Below the pieces are notes generated by a model. The model searched no databases. It was given only the letters and a program-made list of their open reading frames with translations, and had not been told where the DNA came from. A program made the position numbers and the translations under genes. 64,000 nucleotides of DNA from a virus, in the IMG/VR virus record IMGVR_UViG_3300022602_002721, positions 1 through 64,000 of that record; one strand, written 5' to 3'. This document shows, in pieces, positions 6,348 to 15,199 of this stretch; the stretch's first letter is position 1, and each line of letters starts with the position of its first letter.

Positions 6348-7359
6348 TTGGTGTTTGAGCAAGTGCTGAATGCACTTGCAACCAAAAGGCATTAGTTGGT
6401 TCAAAGCCTCGTTTAACAATAGAACCATTTACAGGTAGCACAAAGTTAATTTTGCTACCTGTATTCTTTTTGTCTTTAGTTAGTGCATCAGATACTTTAT
6501 CAACATCGATGTACTCGCCGCTAAAGTCTTTGTAATTTTCAAATAGAACTTTGTGTACATTTTCGTACCATTCCAAATCAACGAGTCCTTCTAAGTACGC
6601 AAAACGATTAACAACATCCATACCCATAGTAATCGCGATTCCATGAGGAATGGCAAAGTTAGTAGCTGATTCAATACCATGTCCAATACAGTGACCATAG
6701 TTAAGTATCTGTCTAATGTCTTGATCAAACTCGTCTGCTTCAATAAAGCGTTTCTTAATAATCAAAGCTCTACGGATATACTCTTTAACATTAGCTCTAG
6801 TAATTTCTTTTGGTTGTATTGGTGTGCTTGCTACTAAAAACAATTTAATTATTTCTCCAATACCACTCTTAAAGTCTTTATCTTCTAGTGTGTCTAAGAA
6901 TTGTGTAGAAATATAAACTTCATTAGGCGGAGTAAACGACCCTAGAAGGTTTTTATAGTTGTTAAAGTTAATACTACTTTTGCTACCAATACAGCTATCA
7001 GCTTGAGCTAACAATGTAGTAGGAACAAAAGACCATTTGATTCCTCGCATAAAGGTTGTAGCGATAAAGCAAGCGATGTCTTGTGTGATGCCGCCGCCAA
7101 TAGCAATCAAAACGCTATCACGTTTTAATTTCATTCCTAGTAGTTCAGTAATAAACGGTTCGATACCTTTGTAACTCTTAGTTTCTTCAGTAGCATCAAC
7201 TAGCACAACATTAGGTAATGTTACTCCTAACAGCGGATATACGTTCCGATCAATTAGATAATGCGTACCTAGTTTAGGAATGATATCGCTATTAAGAATA
7301 TTGTCTACGAAAGTTACGTAGTATGGTCCTGAGTGAGACCGAATTTTAAAATCATGCAC
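6331..7359 (-). CDS. 3-dehydroquinate synthase-like sugar cyclase
   Basis: AroB/sugar-phosphate cyclase fold: NAD-binding region VLIAIGGGITQDIACFIATTFMRG, PTTLLAQADSCIGSKSSINF, and metal histidines in ILNYGHCIGHGIE and IPHGIAI. I favour the GTG at 7359, 7 nt after GGAGG, giving about 342 residues; ATG at 7374 is the alternative. It overlaps the SDR gene end by 8 nt. In a sugar cluster it is more likely a cyclitol/keto-sugar enzyme than a shikimate enzyme. Ends in TAG. Confidence 0.75.
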   Translation of the reverse strand: MHDFKIRSHSGPYYVTFVDNILNSDIIPKLGTHYLIDRNVYPLLGVTLPNVVLVDATEETKSYKGIEPFITELLGMKLKRDSVLIAIGGGITQDIACFIATTFMRGIKWSFVPTTLLAQADSCIGSKSSINFNNYKNLLGSFTPPNEVYISTQFLDTLEDKDFKSGIGEIIKLFLVASTPIQPKEITRANVKEYIRRALIIKKRFIEADEFDQDIRQILNYGHCIGHGIESATNFAIPHGIAITMGMDVVNRFAYLEGLVDLEWYENVHKVLFENYKDFSGEYIDVDKVSDALTKDKKNTGSKINFVLPVNGSIVKRGFEPTNAFWLQVHSALAQTPIKTRS

Positions 7360-8056
7360 GGGTAAATCCTCCATCAATGGCAATATTTTGCCCTGAGATA
7401 TATGTGTTCTCATCGCTACCTAGTGTATATATTAGTTTAGCGACTTCATCAACATTTGCCAAACGCTTAATAGGTACATTTTCTAGTATCTTATTAACGC
7501 CAGCTTCGCCTAAGTTCTTCCAAGTCATTTCAGTATCAATGAATCCCGGAGCGACTGAATTACAAAGTATACCCATGCTAGCAAATTCGTTCGCTAGGGC
7601 TACAGTCATTCCATCAATACCAAACTTGCTAGCAGAGTAACTGGCACGACCTTGTTTACTAATCTTACCCCAAACTGAACTTACATTAACAATTCGTCCC
7701 CATTTGCGTTTAATCATGCTAGGTAGTGCGGCCTGACTAAGTCTAAACGGAGCATATAGGTTCACTTGCTGTACTTTGATAAAGTCTAATGGATCAACTT
7801 CACAAAAATTATCAATGATATTAATGCCAGCGTTGTTAACTAGTACAGTAAGCCTGCGATTCATAATATCTTCGCAGAGCATATCAATGCTTTCAAGATT
7901 GGTAAAATCACAACTGATGTATTCGTCTAGGTAATCAGGACAGTCTTTTTCATTAGTGCCTGTGCCTATTACATAATAGCCTTCTGCTTTATATTTCCTT
8001 GCTACTGATTCGCCAATGCCTCTAGTGGCACCAGTTACTAAAACTCTGTTATCCAT
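7352..8056 (-). CDS. short-chain dehydrogenase/reductase
   Basis: About 234 residues from ATG 8056 (SD AAGAGGA). Motifs: TGATRGIG (Rossmann TGxxxGIG), NNAG, catalytic Ser with YSASK (YxxxK), and C-terminal GGF. FabG-like classical SDR, presumably reducing a keto sugar made by the neighbouring enzymes. It forms a two-gene minus-strand unit with the DHQ-synthase-like gene, divergent from the TPP enzyme. Confidence 0.8.
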   Translation of the reverse strand: MDNRVLVTGATRGIGESVARKYKAEGYYVIGTGTNEKDCPDYLDEYISCDFTNLESIDMLCEDIMNRRLTVLVNNAGINIIDNFCEVDPLDFIKVQQVNLYAPFRLSQAALPSMIKRKWGRIVNVSSVWGKISKQGRASYSASKFGIDGMTVALANEFASMGILCNSVAPGFIDTEMTWKNLGEAGVNKILENVPIKRLANVDEVAKLIYTLGSDENTYISGQNIAIDGGFTRA

Positions 8057-8105
8057 TATTAGTCCTCTTGGATTATTTACACTCATTATATTAGCACATA
8101 AATAT

Positions 8106-8134
8106 TTGCAAATCAAGTGATTAGAGTGTATAAT
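8106..8134 (+). promoter_or_regulatory. promoter of the TPP-enzyme operon
   Basis: TTGCAA, 17-nt spacer, TATAAT, then AGAGG before a TTG start at 8161. A TATAAT on the opposite strand (about 8089-8094) could serve the SDR gene; both share the palindrome ATTTGCAAAT. Confidence 0.7.
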
Positions 8135-8160
8135 CATACTATAACTATAAGAGGTCATTC

Positions 8161-9939
8161 TTGAAAGTAAACGATTACATAGCCAAGCGATTAAACGAAG
8201 TTGGCATTACCAAAGTATACGGGCTAGTAGGCGGAAGCACAGCAGGATTAAATGATGGTTTTATCAATAATCCAAACATTGAATTTATTGCATTCCATCA
8301 CGAACAAGGCGCAGGACATGCGGCCGTTGGTTCAGCAAGAACAAATAACAAACTAAGTGTATGCAACGTCACAGCAGGTTGTGGGGTTACAAATGCTACT
8401 ACTAGTTTGCTCAACGCTTACGAAGAAAGTGCTCCTGTATTATTCCTTAGTGGTAATACAGCAATGGCCAATCAAGCCAAGTACATTAATCGTAATAAAA
8501 ATATCCATATTAGAAAATATGGCATCCAAGACCTTGATGCTATTCGCACAGTTGAACACATTAGTAAGTATGCTGTTGCTATTGAACGTGCAGAAGATGT
8601 ACCTTACGAATTAGACAAGGCTATTGATATTGCCTTATCTGGTCGCCCGGGCCCTGTATGGATTGACGTTCCAGGTAATTTACAATCCGCAGAAATTCCA
8701 GAAGGATATAAGCAATACGTCCCAGAAGATCTTAATCGTAGTTTTGCTTATCAACCATACCTTGATGCACTAGAAGTAATTTATAAATCAAAGCGTCCTT
8801 TGATCGTTGCAGGTAACGGTATTAATTTAGGTAATGCTAGAAGCCAACTTAGAGAATTTGTTGACTTACATCAAATTCCTTTTATTACTACATTCCTATC
8901 ACGTGACCTAATTGAATATGAGCATCCTCAGAACCTAGGTATGATGGGTATTAAAGGTGCCCGTGCCGCAAACTTTGCTATGCAGAACGCAGACTGTTTG
9001 ATCATTTTAGGCTGTTCAATGAACGTAACACATATTGGTTACGATTCAAAATCATTTAGTCCTGCAAGTACAAAAATTATGATTGACATTGATGTCAATG
9101 AACTTGGTAAGGACATATTCAAAGTTGATATGCCAATCAACGGTGATGTTAAAGACTTCTTCCATACAGCAAAGTCATATCCTAATGACTATGTTGCTAC
9201 AGACTGGGCAGAAAAATGTCAATACTGGAAAGCTAAATGGCCTATCTATAATCCAGAAGTACATCGTCCAGACACAGGCGGAGTGAACTTGTACGAAATC
9301 GTAGAAAGCATTAATCGCAATATGCAACCAAATGATTGTTTTATTGTTGATGCTGGTCAACCTTGTTACATTCTAAGCACTAACGGCAAGTACAAAGAAA
9401 ACTGTCGCTATATGGCACAGGCCGCACAAGGTGATATGGGCTATGCTATTCCTGCATCAGTAGGTGCGTACTTCGCTGATCCAACAATGAATATTACTAT
9501 TGTTATCGGTGAAGGTAGCTTCTATACTAATATGCAAGAGTTGGCGGTGATCCGTCAGCATCGTATTCCTGTAAAAATATTTGTTATCAACAATGACGGT
9601 TACATGAGTATTAAACAAACACAAGACAAGTTCTTTGGTGGACGCCAATGGGGTGTAAGTAGCTCTACTGGAGTATTCTTTGCTGATATAGCCAAGGTAG
9701 CAGATTCATTTGAAATACCTTACATGAAGATTACTAATAATGAAGACCTTGATAGATATATGGCACCACTAATGTCATATAAAGATGGTCCTCAGATCGT
9801 AGAATTCGTAAGCCAGAATACACTTGATGTATTACCAGCACAGGCAATCAAACCAGACGGTACCCAAGGAGGCTTGCACGATATGGCTCCGTTCCTTCCT
9901 GCTGAAGAACTTGCTAGCGAGATGATAGTTAAGATATGA
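8161..9939 (+). CDS. thiamine-diphosphate-dependent acetolactate-synthase-like enzyme
   Basis: 592 residues starting at TTG 8161 (SD AGAGG). It has the three-domain ThDP architecture: N-terminal Pyr domain with catalytic glutamate in FHHEQGAGHAA, central domain, and C-terminal PP domain with GEGSFYTNMQELAVIRQH and metal-binding NNDGYMSI (about residues 475-500). With an RfbH-like dehydrase in the cluster it could attach a two-carbon branch to a keto sugar, as YerE does in yersiniose synthesis; that role is inference. Its stop overlaps the next start (ATGA). Confidence 0.8.
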   Translation: MKVNDYIAKRLNEVGITKVYGLVGGSTAGLNDGFINNPNIEFIAFHHEQGAGHAAVGSARTNNKLSVCNVTAGCGVTNATTSLLNAYEESAPVLFLSGNTAMANQAKYINRNKNIHIRKYGIQDLDAIRTVEHISKYAVAIERAEDVPYELDKAIDIALSGRPGPVWIDVPGNLQSAEIPEGYKQYVPEDLNRSFAYQPYLDALEVIYKSKRPLIVAGNGINLGNARSQLREFVDLHQIPFITTFLSRDLIEYEHPQNLGMMGIKGARAANFAMQNADCLIILGCSMNVTHIGYDSKSFSPASTKIMIDIDVNELGKDIFKVDMPINGDVKDFFHTAKSYPNDYVATDWAEKCQYWKAKWPIYNPEVHRPDTGGVNLYEIVESINRNMQPNDCFIVDAGQPCYILSTNGKYKENCRYMAQAAQGDMGYAIPASVGAYFADPTMNITIVIGEGSFYTNMQELAVIRQHRIPVKIFVINNDGYMSIKQTQDKFFGGRQWGVSSSTGVFFADIAKVADSFEIPYMKITNNEDLDRYMAPLMSYKDGPQIVEFVSQNTLDVLPAQAIKPDGTQGGLHDMAPFLPAEELASEMIVKI

Positions 9940-10739
9940 AGATAGCTGTTATAGGTGCTAATGGATTTGTTGGACGTAATCTAGTTACGTTCTTAGGAAA
10001 ACAACACACAGTTGTTCCTGTAACTAGGTCTACACTAGACCTTTTAGATCCTATTGCTGTAACAGAGTATCTAAAAGAACAGCGATTTGATATCGTTATA
10101 AATGCCGCGGCATCAATGACGGATAATCAAGCACTAGCAGATGCTAGAAATAATCTCGGACTGTTCATGAACTTTTATGAAAACTCAGACTTATTCTTAA
10201 AGTTCATTAACCTAGCATCTGGTGCAGAATATGATCGCGAACTTGATATCGATCAAGCGCCAGAAGGATTGATATTCAGTCGTATGCCCAAAGACAGTTA
10301 TGGTTGGGGACAAAATATTAAGAGCCGCTTATGTCAAGATCGTCATAACTTTTATACCATACGCATCTTTAATTGTTTTGGTAAAGGTGAAGCTGCTACT
10401 CGCATATTCCCACGTTACTTAAATCGTGGAAATGATCGCTTTGAAATATCTAACGACAGATATTTTGATTACTTTACGATTGAAGACCTATGTACAGTTG
10501 TTGCCCATTGTATAGATAATAATTGGCTAGTTAGAGATGTTAATGCTGTATATCCAAACAAGTTTAAGATAAGTGAAGTGTTAGCTCAGTTCTGTGACCT
10601 AAATGACATTGAGCCTAATTTCACAGTTGTGTCTACTAGTAAGAATAATTATACTGGTAGCGGTGATAATTTACAGTCACTAGGAATCAAGTTAAGCGGA
10701 TTAGACGCTGGCCTAGTTAGATATTTAGATAAGGAATGA
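9936..10739 (+). CDS. NAD-dependent epimerase/reductase (SDR extended)
   Basis: 267 residues. IGANGFVGRNL is the extended-SDR nucleotide-binding motif, INAAASM follows, and DSYGWGQNIKSRL carries the Tyr-x3-Lys region in a weakened form (YGWGQNIK). Short for the family. Probably the reductase or epimerase following the TPP enzyme; the ATGA overlap shows coupling. Confidence 0.65.
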   Translation: MKIAVIGANGFVGRNLVTFLGKQHTVVPVTRSTLDLLDPIAVTEYLKEQRFDIVINAAASMTDNQALADARNNLGLFMNFYENSDLFLKFINLASGAEYDRELDIDQAPEGLIFSRMPKDSYGWGQNIKSRLCQDRHNFYTIRIFNCFGKGEAATRIFPRYLNRGNDRFEISNDRYFDYFTIEDLCTVVAHCIDNNWLVRDVNAVYPNKFKISEVLAQFCDLNDIEPNFTVVSTSKNNYTGSGDNLQSLGIKLSGLDAGLVRYLDKE

Positions 10740-10740
10740 A

Positions 10741-11616
10741 ATGACAGTTTTTGATTGTTGTATGTTTTTCAACGAAAACGATCTTTATGAGATTCGTTTA
10801 AAAACACATTGGGACTTTGTAGATAAGTTTATTGTTGTTGAAGCTGGACAAACACATACAGGTGATGATAAGCCTTTTAATTTTGATCAAGAACGGTTTA
10901 AACCATACGCTGAAAAATTAGTGTATGTTAAGTTCGATGATTTCCAAGAAGAAATTAATAAGTTTCCAGAGTTACTAGATGACGACTGTGTTCGTGATCG
11001 CGGAGTTGGCATGGAAACAGATGATTGGATACGTGATCACTTCCAAGCAAACTATCTTTATAAAGTAATGACAGACTTAGGTGCTCAAGATAACGACCTG
11101 GTGTATATTAGTTGCTTAGACGAAATTATCAAACCAGAAGCGTTTGAAGAAGCAAAGACAAGATTTCAAGGTACAGAACTATATCAAGACCTACGTCCAA
11201 TCTTTGGATTCCATTACAATCTATTTGTTTACAAATTCAATCTATTACACAAACGCTGGCAGGATCATGTTGCTGGTATGATTACAGAATTTGGAAACTT
11301 TAAGAAGATATTACCTACTACTATCCGCGATCGTGGCATGTCAACACATCCACATATACAGAATGGCGGATATCATTTTACTTTCTTAGATGACACAGAA
11401 GGTGAAAAAGTTCTAGCCAAACAAAAAGCATGGGCGCACAGCCGTGATAGATACCCTGGCCAAAAAGTCAAATACGATAATATAACCATTGAAGAAGCTC
11501 TTGAGCGTATGTTCAATGATTATCCGCATACTATTGTTCCTATCACAGCAGAAACACATCCTAAGTGCGTAGTAGAAAATTTAGATCAATATCAGAAATT
11601 TATATATAAGAGTTAA
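10741..11616 (+). CDS. glycosyltransferase, GT17-like
   Basis: 291 residues. MTVFDCCMFFNENDLYEIRL and FIVVEAGQTHTG match the family named after beta-1,4-mannosyl-glycoprotein N-acetylglucosaminyltransferase (GT17), common in phage and polysaccharide loci. LVYISCLDEIIKPEA holds the acidic motif. Followed after 1 nt by the dehydratase gene. Confidence 0.65.
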   Translation: MTVFDCCMFFNENDLYEIRLKTHWDFVDKFIVVEAGQTHTGDDKPFNFDQERFKPYAEKLVYVKFDDFQEEINKFPELLDDDCVRDRGVGMETDDWIRDHFQANYLYKVMTDLGAQDNDLVYISCLDEIIKPEAFEEAKTRFQGTELYQDLRPIFGFHYNLFVYKFNLLHKRWQDHVAGMITEFGNFKKILPTTIRDRGMSTHPHIQNGGYHFTFLDDTEGEKVLAKQKAWAHSRDRYPGQKVKYDNITIEEALERMFNDYPHTIVPITAETHPKCVVENLDQYQKFIYKS

Positions 11617-11617
11617 T

Positions 11618-12559
11618 ATGAAAAAGATAGTATATGTTACAGGTTGTTTAGGGTTTATTGGAAGTCACGTTACTCGTCAGTGCCTTGACTTAGGATGGTA
11701 TGTTATTGGTGTAGACAAATGTACCTATGCTAGCAACCAACAGTTCTTACCAGAGTTTGAAGCATATCCAAACTTTAAATTCATCAACAAAGACATTAAC
11801 GACTTAGACAAGTTATACGATTGCGACTATGTTATTAACACAGCCGCAGAAACTCACGTAGATAATTCAATCGCATCAAGCGATGTATTCCTAAAATCAA
11901 ATGTAAACGGCGTCCATCACTTGTTGAAACTGATGCGTGAAAAGTCAAATTTCAATATGCCTGTTCTATTACACTTCTCAACAGATGAAGTTTATGGCGA
12001 TATTGAAGAAGGCGCACATACAGAAGAAGATTTACTAAAGCCAAGTAACCCATACTCAGCAACTAAAGCGGCTGCAGATATGTTAGTATTAGCTTGGGCA
12101 CGTACTTACAAAGTGCCATACATCATGATCCGTCCAACTAACAACTACGGTATTGGTCAGTATGTAGAGAAACTAGTACCAAAGACTGTTAAGTATCTAA
12201 GCATTGGACGTAAGATTGATCTGCATGATAAGGGTCGTCCCCGCCGTACTTGGTTACATGCTAGCGATACAGCAAATGCTGTGATTACTATTATTAATGC
12301 AGGAGTAGTAAATGAGATTTACAATATCTCTGGCAACTATGAAACTGATAACTTAACAGTGGTAACCAAAATCCTCAACCTAATGGGCCTAACAGAGCCA
12401 GTTGAAAACTATACAATAGACCTAGTACGTCCTGGACAGGATGTCCGCTATGCTATTGATGACAGCAAACTTAAAGCACTTGGATGGTCATGCCGAGCTG
12501 ACTTCGACACAGAACTTGCAAAAATTGTAGACTACTATAAAACCAACTTTGTTTGGTAA
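11618..12559 (+). CDS. dTDP-glucose 4,6-dehydratase-like protein
   Basis: 313 residues. GCLGFIGSHV (GxxGxxG), AAETHVDNSIASSDVF, LLHFSTDEVYGD and PSNPYSATKAAADML (YxxxK) are hallmark RmlB segments. It would generate a 4-keto-6-deoxy sugar nucleotide, the substrate type used by RfbH-like dehydrases, so it logically feeds the cluster although encoded last. Confidence 0.85.
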   Translation: MKKIVYVTGCLGFIGSHVTRQCLDLGWYVIGVDKCTYASNQQFLPEFEAYPNFKFINKDINDLDKLYDCDYVINTAAETHVDNSIASSDVFLKSNVNGVHHLLKLMREKSNFNMPVLLHFSTDEVYGDIEEGAHTEEDLLKPSNPYSATKAAADMLVLAWARTYKVPYIMIRPTNNYGIGQYVEKLVPKTVKYLSIGRKIDLHDKGRPRRTWLHASDTANAVITIINAGVVNEIYNISGNYETDNLTVVTKILNLMGLTEPVENYTIDLVRPGQDVRYAIDDSKLKALGWSCRADFDTELAKIVDYYKTNFVW

Positions 12560-12621
12560 TTAAGTATGTAGTTTAAATTAGTTATCTACCCAGTAAATAC
12601 CTGTACACAACAGGAGCGAAC

Positions 12622-12903
12622 ATGGGTGATATTTTTAAAATAATTGGCGATCTTGGCATGCCAGTTGCCGCCGCACTAGCTGGCGGATACTTCGTTTATC
12701 TCACAATCAAACTATTACTTCAAGGGGTTCTCGGGTCTATCAACGGCATGAAGGGCATTATTATTGCTCTTGATAATCGTGTAAAGACTATGAACCACGA
12801 TGTTGTACGTATTGATACCATTGTCTCAAATGCACTAGGTTTGAGACCAGATGTAGATCGTATTGCCCGTGCTGATGGAAAAACAGATGCAAGAAGAGAT
12901 TAA
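12622..12903 (+). CDS. small membrane protein, holin-like paralogue A
   Basis: 93 residues with SD CAGGAG before ATG 12622. One N-terminal hydrophobic helix (GMPVAAALAGGYFVYLTIKL) is followed by a charged helix with heptad character (NRVKTMNHDVVRIDTIV). The same architecture recurs at 13391-13732, so the two are probably duplicates. A single N-terminal helix plus charged tail is seen in BhlA-type holins and tail chaperones; function not proven. Confidence 0.6.
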   Translation: MGDIFKIIGDLGMPVAAALAGGYFVYLTIKLLLQGVLGSINGMKGIIIALDNRVKTMNHDVVRIDTIVSNALGLRPDVDRIARADGKTDARRD

Positions 12904-13054
12904 CCAAATTGAACTAGCTATGCTAGATGAAGATGTAATGCAATTACATAACATCGCAAGACACATTGAAAAGTATATTGGCAGAGGTGCGTTAAGTGAA
13001 GATGTACGGAACGCCGCAGATAAACTACACGAACTAATTAACAAAAGACACTAA
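12887..13054 (+). CDS. small helical protein, unknown
   Basis: 55 residues from ATG 12887, overlapping the upstream gene's end; an alternative ATG lies at 12875. Acidic, amphipathic and helical (EEINQIELAMLDEDVMQL ... AADKLHELIN). The stop TAA overlaps the next ATG. No family recognised. Confidence 0.55.
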   Translation: MQEEINQIELAMLDEDVMQLHNIARHIEKYIGRGALSEDVRNAADKLHELINKRH

Positions 13055-13276
13055 ATGTTACATTTTGATTATACTTGGGATATATACCCAAACTATATTA
13101 TATTAGATGACGAACTTAACACAGATCGACTAGGCTGGAAAGCAGGCGATTTATTTGAGTTCGTAAATGTCAACGGTAAACAAATGCTTAAAAAAGTAGA
13201 TCCGTTGGTTAAATTTTTACACCAAGGAGCAACAGCACGTGAACAAATGGGACGCATGGTGGAACAGTCTACCTAA
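13055..13276 (+). CDS. small phage protein, unknown
   Basis: 73 residues. It has a beta-rich centre (LGWKAGDLFEFVNVNGKQMLKKV), resembling the GD-containing small phage proteins that follow tail or lysis genes. Coupled to both neighbours by overlap. No function assigned. Confidence 0.55.
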   Translation: MLHFDYTWDIYPNYIILDDELNTDRLGWKAGDLFEFVNVNGKQMLKKVDPLVKFLHQGATAREQMGRMVEQST

Positions 13277-13391
13277 ACATACACAAGAATACTTAAACAA
13301 TCAGCCTCTATGGCATGATAAAGACGTTGCTCTGTTTGTAAGCATAGCATTAGTTGTAGGATTTTTCTTTGGTTACATCTGGAGCAAATAA
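13239..13391 (+). CDS. small membrane protein, 50 aa
   Basis: GTG at 13239, 9 nt after AAGGAG, stop TAA 13389-13391 overlapping the next ATG. A hydrophilic N-terminus (KWDAWWNSLPKHTQEYLNN) precedes one transmembrane helix (VALFVSIALVVGFFFGYIW). It lies between two holin-like genes and may be part of the same membrane or lysis set. Confidence 0.65.
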   Translation: MNKWDAWWNSLPKHTQEYLNNQPLWHDKDVALFVSIALVVGFFFGYIWSK

Positions 13392-13732
13392 TGGATATTG
13401 TAGAATTAGTTAATAAGTACGGCTTTCCGATCGTTATGGCCGTAGGTATGGGATTTATTATTAAGTATGTATGGACATGGGCCACTACTGAAGTTAAGCC
13501 TGTGATCAGTGAAGCAAACACAGTTCTTATTGCTCTTATTGATCGTATCCGTATGTTAGATAACGATTTAATTCGCCTAAATCAAAAGGTTAATACTGTA
13601 CTACACCTACGTGGTAAAACAATTGAACATGAGCGTGTAGAAGCAGAAAGAGATATTAATCAAAAAATACACACTAAAGTAGATAAAAATACCACATCCG
13701 AAGAACAAGAGGCAGCTGGTGGTAACGGCTAA
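13391..13732 (+). CDS. small membrane protein, holin-like paralogue B
   Basis: 113 residues. Helix VNKYGFPIVMAVGMGFIIKYVW is followed by a coiled-coil-like stretch (DRIRMLDNDLIRLNQKVNTV) matching paralogue A in layout, then a charged Glu/Lys-rich tail. Translationally coupled to the 50-aa gene before it. Confidence 0.6.
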   Translation: MDIVELVNKYGFPIVMAVGMGFIIKYVWTWATTEVKPVISEANTVLIALIDRIRMLDNDLIRLNQKVNTVLHLRGKTIEHERVEAERDINQKIHTKVDKNTTSEEQEAAGGNG

Positions 13733-13740
13733 GTATATTA

Positions 13741-14445
13741 ATGAATATACTATTATCTACCCTAGTGATGGTTCAAATCACTATCGCATGTGTTACCTTA
13801 TATCTACATCGTAGCCAAGCACACCGCGCTGTAACTTTCCACCCTATTATATCACATTTTATGCGTTGCTGGCTTTGGCTAACGACTGGCATGAATACTC
13901 GTGAATGGGTAGCGGTGCATCGTAAACATCATCAGGCAAGTGATACAGAAACGGATCCTCATAGCCCGCGAATATATGGCATATGGCGTGTGTTATTTGG
14001 TGGCGCATTATTATATGTTAAAGCAAAGCAAGATCCAGAAGTAATGAAATTAGGCGTTGGCACACCAGATGATTGGATTGAGCGTCGAGTTTATACACCG
14101 CACCCATTTGGGGGCATAGTAATTATGTTGGTCATAGACCTTGTTCTTTTCGGACCCATAGGACTAATAGTATGGGGCGTACAAATGCTATGGATTCCAT
14201 TTTGGGCTGCGGGTGTAATTAACGGACTAGCACACTGGGTCGGGTATCGTAACTATGATGTAAAAGATACTAGTCGTAACTTATGGCCATTAGGTATATG
14301 GATTGGCGGAGAAGAACTACACAACAATCATCACGGTGAAGGTGCTAGTGCTAAGTTTAGCAAGAAATGGTGGGAGTTTGATATTGGTTGGTTTTATATT
14401 AAAGTTCTAACAATGCTAGGTCTAGCAAAAGTTAGAAGTTCATAG
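13741..14445 (+). CDS. fatty acid desaturase (delta-9 acyl type)
   Basis: 234 residues with the three membrane-desaturase histidine boxes in order: HRSQAH, HRKHH, HNNHH (residues roughly 23, 60 and 200), and several hydrophobic helices. These ligate a di-iron centre that introduces a double bond into acyl chains in the inner membrane. Somewhat shorter than bacterial DesC. It would change host membrane fluidity. Ends in TAG; the 3' end overlaps the converging endopeptidase by 14 nt. Confidence 0.85.
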   Translation: MNILLSTLVMVQITIACVTLYLHRSQAHRAVTFHPIISHFMRCWLWLTTGMNTREWVAVHRKHHQASDTETDPHSPRIYGIWRVLFGGALLYVKAKQDPEVMKLGVGTPDDWIERRVYTPHPFGGIVIMLVIDLVLFGPIGLIVWGVQMLWIPFWAAGVINGLAHWVGYRNYDVKDTSRNLWPLGIWIGGEELHNNHHGEGASAKFSKKWWEFDIGWFYIKVLTMLGLAKVRSS

Positions 14446-15163
14446 CAAGATAATCTGCTTCAGGAATACGTGTATGCGTATTTTTACTATTCAATAGGAC
14501 AACAATGCGTTGTCCTATTTTTGTATTCAACATCATTACAATACATCCACCTGCAGCATGTATATAACCTGTTTTACTAACAATAAAGTTTTGAGAAGCA
14601 ACTAGTGGATTTGTGTTTCTAAAAACAAATAAACGTTTTTTCTTTTTAATTGTACCTCTGGCTGTATGTGCCGCTTCTACAATTTCTGGATAATTTTTTG
14701 CCGCTAGTACGATTTGAATAAGCTCGTTAGCTGTACTCACATTCATCATATTAAGACCTGATGGATCTACATAACGAGTATTTGTGAGACCTAACAAGTG
14801 TGCCTTCCAATTCATAGCAGATATACAGCTACTACGCCCTGTAGGATAATTTTCACAAAGTATTTCTGCAGCATGATTGTCTGATTTTACTAACATTAAC
14901 TGTATTAGCTCACGTCTAGTAAAATTATTGATACGCTCATCTAGATCTTGATGTGCATCTAGTACGACCATTGCGGTCATTAGTTTAGTAATGCTGGCTA
15001 TGCTACGTTGCTCATCGGCATTCTTACTTTCAATAACTCTTCCAGACTCATCGGCCACCAACCAGGAACTTGCGGTGATAGACATAGGTTTGGCATCGGC
15101 ATAGACTTCTCGCCAATTAAAAAGTAAGGAGCATAATACAACTGTAAAAACGAGTATACGCAT
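14432..15163 (-). CDS. pbpG: D-alanyl-D-alanine endopeptidase (peptidase S11)
   Basis: 243 residues with a signal peptide (MRILVFTVVLCSLLFNW, cleavage near VYADA). Penicillin-binding motifs: SITK (SxxK, in RSIASITKLMTA), SDN (SxN) and KTG (SKTGYIHAAGG). PBP7-like enzymes cut peptide cross-bridges in peptidoglycan, so the phage copy could act in lysis or wall remodelling in the periplasm. It is last in the curli/cyclase run. Confidence 0.85.
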   Translation of the reverse strand: MRILVFTVVLCSLLFNWREVYADAKPMSITASSWLVADESGRVIESKNADEQRSIASITKLMTAMVVLDAHQDLDERINNFTRRELIQLMLVKSDNHAAEILCENYPTGRSSCISAMNWKAHLLGLTNTRYVDPSGLNMMNVSTANELIQIVLAAKNYPEIVEAAHTARGTIKKKKRLFVFRNTNPLVASQNFIVSKTGYIHAAGGCIVMMLNTKIGQRIVVLLNSKNTHTRIPEADYLAMNF

Positions 15164-15199
15164 AAGTCTATTGTAGCAGCTAAAAATGGATTTGTCAAA

